Source: Sutterella sp. (GTDB lineage Bacteria; Pseudomonadota; Gammaproteobacteria; Burkholderiales; Burkholderiaceae_F). Taken from it: 47,923 nucleotides of DNA. Within the stretch, counting starts at the first letter, position 1, and each line of letters opens with the position of its first letter. The notes below the pieces were generated by a model. It made no database searches, was not told where the DNA came from, and worked only from the letters and a program-made list of their open reading frames with translations. This document shows, piece after piece, positions 41,954-47,923 of the stretch. The translations under genes were made by a program, and so were the position numbers. The stretch lies in NCBI GenBank assembly GCA_020025965.1, contig JAHHRG010000008.1, forward strand, positions 1-47,923. Reading direction: 5' to 3'.

Positions 41954-43417
41954 ATGGACATTAGCGTTAAGCGGACGAACGTTCTCAATCTTCTGGAGCG
42001 GCCGCCGCGTCTTCATCCCGAACAACGACCCTACGTTTGGTCCGCCGACAAAGCCGAACAATTTCTAAAGCAACTGGCCGACGGCCTTGAGGACGACAAG
42101 CCGGTGAGCATCGGCACGATCGTTCTTGACAACTGCCAACAGCTTCTCGACGGTCAGCAGCGGCTTATCACGCTTGCGCTTCTTGCGAAGCGCGACACCG
42201 CCGACCTTATGCCTCTTGATGCCGGCTTGCCGCGAAAATGCGCCGAATCCCAATGGAACAGAGATGCCGTTAGCAAGCGTTTGTCCCAATCCGTCCACCG
42301 TCTTCGCGATCGTCTCCTGACAAACAACGGTCACAACCTCAGTCCGCTCATCGAAGCCGACGTTGTCACGCTCGAAAGTGATGAGATGGTCGCCGACTTT
42401 CTGGCGACAGCCTACGCAGAACCTGAAAAACATACCGTGGCCGTAAGCGCCTGGTCGGATCTGATGAGTTTCCATTTCCTCTACGAGGTGGAAAAGAACG
42501 GCACGCCTGAAGCGCTCCTGCAGTCAATCAGCGACTTCTTTAACGAAAAGACCGACAATCCGAACGATACTCCCGGCTTTTCCTACCGCGACTTTCTGAG
42601 CGGCCGAGACGTCTTTCACAACACCGGTGCGGATTATCGAGCGTTTGTTGAATTCCTTCAATTAGTGCTCGCCGCGCCGCGTACGCTCTTCGAGAGTTAC
42701 TTCTGGCCGTATGAAGAATCGATGATGGTACAGGGGCTTAACTTCGATATACGCGATCAACGATTACTCGGATTCAATGACCCGACCGCGCGTTTTATGG
42801 GACTTCCCGACGCTGTACGCTGGACGCCGATGCGGCCCTTTGACTTTGCCCGCGGTCTCGGCTTTTTCAACACGATCGTGATCTACCGATGGCTTTACGA
42901 CATTTTCTCCAGAAGTTCGCAAAGCCCCTCAAGTGACACGGCGACTGACGATCTCGCTGCCTATCCTCAATGCGTTCTCGGCTATCCGCGGCTTTCTGTC
43001 AGCTATCCGCGGCTTTCTGACATCGCTTATCTGTTGCCGTTTTTGACCAAACTTGCCCGTTTCTGGCCAAGAGTCCGCGAACATATCACCAAACTGCATC
43101 TGCGGCTACCGACTCAGTTCTGCCTTTTTGCGCTTCTCATGAAGATTGTCTGGCGTTTCGACCCGGACGAAAGTTCAACAACCGTTACCAAGATTCTCGA
43201 GCTACTGGCGGCTGCCGGTAGCGTAAAACAGAGCGAGTCAGCCCCTCGGCTGCACAATGAAATCTTTCGCATGGCCTTTAAAGAAGTCAGCGATCTCATC
43301 GACATGGCCTCGTCGCCCGAAGAAATCCTCTCTTCCTATCGCCTGCGTATTGCGGATCATCTCGCCTCGGATAAGGACAAGCGTTTTGCCAAGTTGATCG
43401 AAGGAGACAATCAATGA
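41954..43417 (+). CDS. DUF262 protein A of a two-gene system
   Basis: A 487-residue protein of the DUF262 (GmrS-like, ParB-related) group. The amino end carries EQRPYVWS (the QRpYvW box), GTIVLDN and LLDGQQRLITLALL with DGQQR at residues 66-70, the nucleotide-handling motif of the group. The carboxy part lacks the HNH/DUF1524 box and is unfamiliar (YFWPYEES, RWTPMRPFDFARG). It overlaps the next DUF262 gene by 4 bases (ATGA). The ATG at 41954 has no good ribosome-binding site, and a TTG lies at 41948. A 21-bp tandem duplication inside the gene repeats YPRLS. Related DUF262 pairs act as modification-dependent nucleases. Confidence 0.8.
   Translation: MDISVKRTNVLNLLERPPRLHPEQRPYVWSADKAEQFLKQLADGLEDDKPVSIGTIVLDNCQQLLDGQQRLITLALLAKRDTADLMPLDAGLPRKCAESQWNRDAVSKRLSQSVHRLRDRLLTNNGHNLSPLIEADVVTLESDEMVADFLATAYAEPEKHTVAVSAWSDLMSFHFLYEVEKNGTPEALLQSISDFFNEKTDNPNDTPGFSYRDFLSGRDVFHNTGADYRAFVEFLQLVLAAPRTLFESYFWPYEESMMVQGLNFDIRDQRLLGFNDPTARFMGLPDAVRWTPMRPFDFARGLGFFNTIVIYRWLYDIFSRSSQSPSSDTATDDLAAYPQCVLGYPRLSVSYPRLSDIAYLLPFLTKLARFWPRVREHITKLHLRLPTQFCLFALLMKIVWRFDPDESSTTVTKILELLAAAGSVKQSESAPRLHNEIFRMAFKEVSDLIDMASSPEEILSSYRLRIADHLASDKDKRFAKLIEGDNQ
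42981..43022 (+). repeat. 21-bp in-frame tandem duplication
   Basis: Two copies of GCTATCCGCGGCTTTCTGNC plus A, differing at one base, in DUF262 protein A. They add seven residues (YPRLSVS/YPRLSDI) without breaking the frame. Near identity implies a recent slippage event. Confidence 0.9.
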
Positions 43418-44868
43418 CGAATATTGACCAACCGCGCATCATGAGTCTTGACGATCTGCTTCGTCTCTCTTTGCCGCTCCAGATTCCTTTTTATCAGCGT
43501 GGTTTCGAATGGACGAACGAGCAAATCAATGCACTCAAAGCCCGTCTTGAAAACAAAGCGACTCCTCTCTTTTTGGGCTCAATCGTGCTTGCAAGACACG
43601 AGGACTACCTCAATGTCGTTGACGGCCAGCAGCGCCTCAAGGCTCTGAGCCGCTTTTACGGCAAAGGCAGCCGATGGGCGTTCGGTGATAAGACGAACGA
43701 ATCTCAGGCTCGAAAATTGCTCGATCCGACACAAATTCTCTTTCACGTGCGCGAAAGCCGCCCGGATCACGGCATTGCCGAAGAAATCCGCGAATTCCGC
43801 CGGATCAACGGCACTCGGGATCAGTGGCGGGTCGAGGACGTCTATTTCTATCGAATGACGAAACATTTGGTCGAAACAAAGAGTGAGCTTCGCCACGACT
43901 TTATGACGGCGTTTGACGGTCTTAAAGCGCGTTTTCTCTTTAACGAGCAATCGAAGAAACAGAGTCAAGTGTCTTTCGCCTCTCGCCGACGTTTCCTCGC
44001 CTTTTTGCGACTTGCCTTTTTCCAGTACTGTGCGGACTGTAACCCGTCCCAAACACCCGGCAAAATTCCCGACAGATGGGAATGCGAACGCATGGGCACC
44101 GAAGCCCTTCTCACGCGTCTACTCCCGGCCGGAAAGCCCGACGCTCTCACGGCCATCGCTCAAAACCTGATCGAGCTCTACGACCACCATGAGCGCATCA
44201 TGGCCTATCCGCAGGCCTCTCGTATGACGGTCTACCTCGGTCCAAACTGGCTGCAGGAAGATCCGGAACCGAAGAAAGGTGAGACAACACGATTCTCACC
44301 GGCCCTGGCCATCCTCAGAGAAAAGGATTGGGAACCTGATCTGTTCCTCAACGCAATCCTCACCTACCTGACTGACTGGCCCGACTTCGGAACCGACTAC
44401 GCTGCCAACAAACTGAGATTGCGACTTCGGGAATGCGCCCTTGACATTCGAGCGTCGAAAGAGCCGGAAGAGCTGAAAGAAATTTTGGACATCGTGACGG
44501 ATCCGAACTACCACCCGACTCCGACGGGCGGTGACTCGATCGACCACTGGATCCCGCAGAAACTTTGGTTTGTCTCGGATGATCAGAAAACCTCCGCCTC
44601 TGAAAAGCTGTTGCATTCACCGGGGAACCTCTCGCTTTTGAGTTCTTCAGATAATGAAAGCAAACGAGAACTGTCGCCCGTAGTCATTGAACAGATTAAG
44701 GAAAAAATCGCAGAGAATCAGAGCGCGTGGCCGTCTTTCCGGCTGCTTACCGCCTGGTACAGGGAAGACAAAGCCGATCTCTCGACGCTCAGTGGCCGTG
44801 AAAACTACGTCCGAGAACTCAATCGCCGCTGGGCTGAGCTCTATCGTCGCTGGGCTAAGCTCGACTAG
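43414..44868 (+). CDS. DUF262 protein B with HNH-type (DUF1524-like) C-terminus
   Basis: A 484-residue protein. LQIPFYQRGFEWTNEQI and LGSIVL, with VVDGQQRLKALS (DGQQR at 70-74), give a second, intact DUF262 domain. Near the end SIDHWIPQKLW (D377, H378) followed by HSPGNLSLLSSSDNESKR is the DUF1524/HNH nuclease pattern (DH.iPq ... GNL.Ll....N). This protein should carry the cleavage function while protein A, lacking HNH, may regulate or recognise. GGAG precedes its ATG, inside protein A's end, so expression is coupled. The two-domain-A/one-nuclease layout differs from single-chain GmrSD. Confidence 0.85.
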   Translation: MTNIDQPRIMSLDDLLRLSLPLQIPFYQRGFEWTNEQINALKARLENKATPLFLGSIVLARHEDYLNVVDGQQRLKALSRFYGKGSRWAFGDKTNESQARKLLDPTQILFHVRESRPDHGIAEEIREFRRINGTRDQWRVEDVYFYRMTKHLVETKSELRHDFMTAFDGLKARFLFNEQSKKQSQVSFASRRRFLAFLRLAFFQYCADCNPSQTPGKIPDRWECERMGTEALLTRLLPAGKPDALTAIAQNLIELYDHHERIMAYPQASRMTVYLGPNWLQEDPEPKKGETTRFSPALAILREKDWEPDLFLNAILTYLTDWPDFGTDYAANKLRLRLRECALDIRASKEPEELKEILDIVTDPNYHPTPTGGDSIDHWIPQKLWFVSDDQKTSASEKLLHSPGNLSLLSSSDNESKRELSPVVIEQIKEKIAENQSAWPSFRLLTAWYREDKADLSTLSGRENYVRELNRRWAELYRRWAKLD

Positions 44869-45020
44869 GGCGCGGTAGCAACGACAAATTTGGCGGTCTG
44901 TCTTCTCGTCTTATTTGTCCCATGCAATCTTATGCCGTGCTGCCCGAGCAAAAGTGATTGATTGTTAACCCTAGGATCCTTAACAATTTCGACGAAAAAC
45001 GCGATCAAATCCATATATCT

Positions 45021-45049
45021 TTGAGACGGTTATGTTATCCTGATAAAAA
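45021..45049 (+). promoter_or_regulatory. Candidate promoter of an untranslated RNA
   Basis: TTGAGA (45021-45026), 17 bases, TAAAAA (45044-45049). The -10 is weak. It is notable mainly because a terminator lies about 240 bases downstream with no gene between. Confidence 0.3.
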
Positions 45050-45055
45050 GGATTG

Positions 45056-45289
45056 TTGGCTCCCATTTCCTTCCGGCTAGTGGTAGGATCGAGATGCGTA
45101 GGCGCAGAATTAAAGAGAGCTGATCTGCGTTCATCCAAGAATCCTATATCTCTTTGAAAAACGTGTTAAGTCAGACATCCCGGCGTGAAGCACTGCGTAT
45201 GTGAAGGCCGGATCGTGGGCTGAATAACTACGGGCGCCGTTTGAGTGTGTTGGATCTGCGCAGAGATCAACATCACCAACGGCGTTTTT
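45056..45289 (+). ncRNA. Candidate small untranslated RNA with terminator
   Basis: A stretch without a credible frame but with several stems (CGCAGA/TCTGCG; CCGGC/GCCGG around 45178-45210), ending in a long hairpin whose outer stem CGCCGTT/AACGGCG (45235-45241 with 45278-45284) is followed by T5. A terminator with no gene before it, together with a possible promoter, suggests a small RNA. It does not match tmRNA, 6S or RNase P by eye. Confidence 0.35.
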
Positions 45290-45449
45290 CATTTCTGATC
45301 ACAATGCAGCCCTGGTCATTAAGAAGCTCGCAATTATGCTGATTTCAGACTCCGAGACGGAGTTACCCGATGACGGGATTTCGCTCCAAGTCAAATTTTG
45401 GACGCAATGGAAGATGTGAGACTTGTCGGGCAAAGAGCTCGTCAAGCAA

Positions 45450-45870
45450 TGTCCGGCGGGAAGGCGGACAAGCCTCGCGATGAGGATTCATTTGAGCACA
45501 TATCCAATCAGTGCATTGATCTCATGATGCTCCTATCAGTGGACAGTCTTCCCCACGAAGGCATTCCCCTAGCTTCTCAATAAAACTAACTCAAGCTGCT
45601 TCTTTATGCGTCACTCCCGGTCGCGTCATCGCCCTTAACTGTGAGTGGCTCTACATGTGATCTGCCAGCTACATCAAATAATTTTTAAAGCTGCTGGCCG
45701 AAAGCCTCACCGAGGAAAAACCAGTGAGTATCGGCACCATCGTTTTTGACAAATTCGAACAGTTTCTGAACGGTCAGCAGCACGCCATCACACTCGCTTT
45801 TTTGCAGGTTGTGACATGGCCGACTTTATGCCTCGCACCATCAAATTCGAGTAGCACCGCGCAGAATCCG
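45450..45870 (+). pseudogene. Degenerate copy of the DUF262-A upstream region and 5' end
   Basis: This segment parallels 41650-42220 in the same orientation. Matching landmarks in order: AAGGCGGACAAG, GAGGATTCATTT, TCCAATC..(C/T)GCATTGATCTCA, then CTGGCCGA, AGT.TCGGCACCATCGTT and ACGGTCAGCAG. Similarity is about 70-80 percent by eye with a deletion of about 200 bases and scattered stops. It is a dead second copy of the start of the DUF262-A gene, placed directly after the intact A-B pair. Confidence 0.7.
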
Positions 45871-45944
45871 ATTGGAGCCTCCAGAGCTGGTGAGAGTTAG
45901 GGTTTGCTCTCTTGTTAAGCCTTTCAGTAGGAACTAAGCTGTTG

Positions 45945-45987
45945 AATAGGTTGCTTAGTCGTTGTCTGAAGCAACCTATTGTTTTTT
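45945..45987 (+). terminator. Terminator-like hairpin in the leader of the reductase gene
   Basis: Perfect 12-bp stem AATAGGTTGCTT/AAGCAACCTATT (45945-45956 with 45969-45980), 12-base loop, then G and T6. It ends 21 bases before the reductase start codon and just upstream of its GGAGGT. It is either the end of an upstream transcript or a transcription attenuator for the reductase. Confidence 0.8.
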
Positions 45988-46008
45988 CTCCTTGGAGGTG
46001 GGTTGACT

Positions 46009-47805
46009 ATGTCTTCATTTAAGGTTTTGCTTTGCGCATCTGCCGTGGCCATGGCATTTTGCGGATCGTCTTATGCACAGATGGTTGATGGTTCCTATAT
46101 GGGTGTCGGTCAGGGTAAAAACGGTGACATCACTGTTCAAGTCGATATTAAGACGGGCAAGATTGCCAATATTGTCGTTGTAAAGCACGGTGAAACGCCG
46201 ATGATTTCTGACATTGCCATTAAAGAAATACCGGCTGTGATCGTCAAAGACCAACGCTTCCCCGACAATGTTTCGGGTGCTACGCTCACCTCTGAGGGTA
46301 TCCGCGCAGCCGTTGCTGACGCGATCAAGAAGGCAGGCGGTGATCCCGCACTCTTTGCTGCGGTGTCGGTTCCAGTGAAGACCTCCGACAAGATCGTTAA
46401 GGATGAAGCTGACATCGTCGTGATTGGTACGGGTGCTTCCGGTATGGCTGCAGCTGTTCGCAGTGAAACCTTGGGTGCCAAGGTGATTCTCCTTGAAAAG
46501 ATGCCCACAATCGGCGGTGCAACGGCGCTCAATGCAGGTACGCTCATTGCTACGGGCTCTCGCTACCAGCGCGAAGTTATGAAAGAATTAGGAGACTCGC
46601 CCGAACTTGCCGCCAAGGATATCTTCCGCGCCGGTAAGAACCGAAACGATCCCGTTCTTGTGAAAATGGTTACCGAACGTGTCGGCAGTGTGGTCGACTG
46701 GCTTATCGACGACATGAAGATCCCGTATGGTCCCGCTGCTACGCAGTATTCAGACCATTCGGCAAGCCGTCAGTTAGGCGTCACAGGCCGTTCTGTCAAT
46801 TTCCTGAACCTCATGCGTGAGAAGTATCTCGGTATGGGCGGAAAACTCATGATGGAAACGCGTGCTGAAGAATTGATTCGTGACGACGCAGGACAAATCG
46901 TCGGCGTTCGTGCAACAATGAAGGACGGCTCCACGCTGGACGTCAAATCAAAGGCTGTCATTCTTGCTTCCGGTGGCTACGGAGCCGTTAAGTCGATGCT
47001 CCCCAAGGAAATGTCCAACTACGTTTTCTACGGGCTTGACAGTGAAACGGGCGACGGCTATCGCATGGGGACTGAAGTCGGTGCCGATACTATCAACATG
47101 GATCTCGTAAAGATGTATCCGCAGGGCGTTGAAACCGTATCGGGTCGCGGTTTGGCCGCAACGGCGAGCTCCACCGACACGATGAAAAAGTCGGGCGCCA
47201 TTTATGTAAACCGTAACGGCAAACGCTATGTCAACGAACGCGGTCCCCTGGGCGAAATTACTGACAAGACCGTGTTGCAACCCGATCATATCGGCTATAT
47301 CGTAATGGACGCCAAGGCCTTTAAGGAGTACGTCGCGAAGTCGCTTGAAGACCGTCTCGTTCAGAACGAAGCCACCATTCTCGGCTGGGGCGATATTGTC
47401 AACAACGGCTATCCAGTACTCGCCAAGAGCGATGATCTGAAAACCGCCGCTAAGAAGATGGGCATCGATCCGGCCGGCTTGGAAAAGACCGTTACTGATT
47501 GGAACAAGCTCGTTAAGGTCGGCAAGGACACCGACTTCAATCGTCCGATCACGGGCGGTTTGGCTGAAGGTCCGTACTACATCGTTGAACAAAAAGTTCG
47601 CTATCAAACCACCTTGGGTGGTCTGCGTGCCAACGGCAATATGCAGATCCTCAATAAGGACGGTCAGGCTATCCCGGGCTTCTACGGTGCTGGTTGCGTC
47701 GTGGGCGGTATGCAGGGTGCTGATTCAATGACCGCCATGATGAACTCCTGGGCAATTGTTTCGGGTTTTGTTGCAGCCGAAAGTGCGGTTGCCGCGATCA
47801 AGTAG
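46009..47805 (+). CDS. Secreted FMN/FAD flavocytochrome-c-type reductase
   Basis: A 598-residue periplasmic reductase of the fumarate reductase/urocanate reductase family. A signal peptide (cleavage near SSYAQ, about residue 26) is followed by an FMN-binding domain with SGAT at 89-92, where FMN is attached covalently to the threonine, then an FAD-binding flavoprotein domain starting IVVIGTGASG (140-145) with LLEKMPTIGGATALNAG and ending GLRANGNMQI ... GFYGAGCVVGGMQG. No haem-binding CxxCH is present, so electrons must come from a separate cytochrome. The substrate (fumarate, urocanate, an enoate) cannot be told from sequence. The start at 46009 is fixed by GGAGGT. Such genes are multiplied in Sutterellaceae. 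Confidence 0.92.
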   Translation: MSSFKVLLCASAVAMAFCGSSYAQMVDGSYMGVGQGKNGDITVQVDIKTGKIANIVVVKHGETPMISDIAIKEIPAVIVKDQRFPDNVSGATLTSEGIRAAVADAIKKAGGDPALFAAVSVPVKTSDKIVKDEADIVVIGTGASGMAAAVRSETLGAKVILLEKMPTIGGATALNAGTLIATGSRYQREVMKELGDSPELAAKDIFRAGKNRNDPVLVKMVTERVGSVVDWLIDDMKIPYGPAATQYSDHSASRQLGVTGRSVNFLNLMREKYLGMGGKLMMETRAEELIRDDAGQIVGVRATMKDGSTLDVKSKAVILASGGYGAVKSMLPKEMSNYVFYGLDSETGDGYRMGTEVGADTINMDLVKMYPQGVETVSGRGLAATASSTDTMKKSGAIYVNRNGKRYVNERGPLGEITDKTVLQPDHIGYIVMDAKAFKEYVAKSLEDRLVQNEATILGWGDIVNNGYPVLAKSDDLKTAAKKMGIDPAGLEKTVTDWNKLVKVGKDTDFNRPITGGLAEGPYYIVEQKVRYQTTLGGLRANGNMQILNKDGQAIPGFYGAGCVVGGMQGADSMTAMMNSWAIVSGFVAAESAVAAIK

Positions 47806-47840
47806 TCTAGTGTAAACATAATCAACTTCTCAATGAAGGA

Positions 47841-47923
47841 ATCGAATAGGAGGCGTGGGGTAATTCTTCACGCCGTCCTCCCCGAAACTCATATCGCCCC
47901 TTCCGTGAAGCCGGCGGTATGAG
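47841..47923 (-). mobile_element. 3' end of a second group II intron (partial)
   Basis: On the minus strand a hairpin (CTCATACCGCC ... TATGAG) is followed by GGAGGACGGCGTG, a loop, CACGCCTCC and the end CCTATTCGAT. The domain VI core GGACGGCGTG...CACGCCTCCTA(C/T)TC matches the intron at 26.6 kb almost base for base. The upstream hairpin would be domain V, though it has a 3-base loop rather than the usual four. The intron body and any maturase gene lie beyond the window edge. Confidence 0.5.

Noticed and set aside
41795..42015. Coding-like frame upstream of DUF262-A (reads TFSIFWSGRRVFIP just before the QRPYVW box in the next frame), as evidence of a frameshifted longer gene
   Set aside because: The annotated frame also gives a typical DUF262 opening (RTNVLNLLERPPRLHPEQRP), and the alternative has no start codon after the TAA near 41793. 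Without homologues I cannot prefer a frameshift.
1..47923. CRISPR arrays, rRNA or tRNA genes
   Set aside because: No regularly spaced direct repeats, cas genes or RNA-gene landmarks were found by reading; the only tandem repeats are the 8-mer at 31868 and the 21-mer at 42981.

Overview
The window looks like chromosome of a gut betaproteobacterium, probably Sutterellaceae (Burkholderiales). This is inferred from a secreted FMN/FAD flavocytochrome-c-type reductase of the kind abundant in Sutterella and Parasutterella, from a GC-rich backbone with a proteobacterial style of translation signals, and from an F-type conjugation block. No rRNA or other marker gene is present, so the placement is tentative.

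Region 1 (1-14570, GC-rich, all plus strand) is the mating-pair-formation part of an F-type type IV secretion operon: trbI-like, an unrecognised 456-codon gene, traU, traW, trbC, a TraN-like amino half, traN, traF, traH and traG. Genes touch or overlap, so one transcript is likely. The order (traU before traW) and the two-piece TraN are unusual, and traG changes base composition in its last third. No relaxase, coupling protein, integrase or att site is in the window, so an integrative conjugative element is an inference.

Region 2 (14571-45900, lower GC, both strands) is a dense defence and debris island. It holds a frameshifted GIY-YIG gene; a type I restriction-modification operon (hsdR-hsdM-hsdS) led by a translationally coupled serine recombinase; an orphan DndB-like DGQHR protein; a compact cluster of six small proteins with paired operators, two ribbon-helix-helix-like proteins and two tandem paralogues; and an ORF-less group II intron. 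Next come a zinc-ribbon-repeat/Vsr-like nuclease with a DUF4268-type nuclease, a GIY-YIG/DUF4357 protein, a decayed DptH-like ATPase relic, a lipoprotein/secreted protein pair, a NucS-like nuclease, a broken COG3586-type gene, an AspBHI/MspJI-like methyl-dependent nuclease, a C5-methyltransferase with a divergent HindVP-like endonuclease, an autotransporter relic, and a two-gene DUF262 system followed by a degenerate copy of its own 5' end.

Region 3 (45945-47923) is a flavocytochrome reductase gene behind a terminator-like hairpin. The 3' end of a second group II intron runs off the right edge.

The main candidates for something undescribed are the small-protein cluster at 24.2-26.6 kb, the DUF262 pair with its relic, the recombinase-coupled hsd operon, and a palindrome before the HindVP-like gene that carries two copies of the sequence this enzyme family is expected to recognise.
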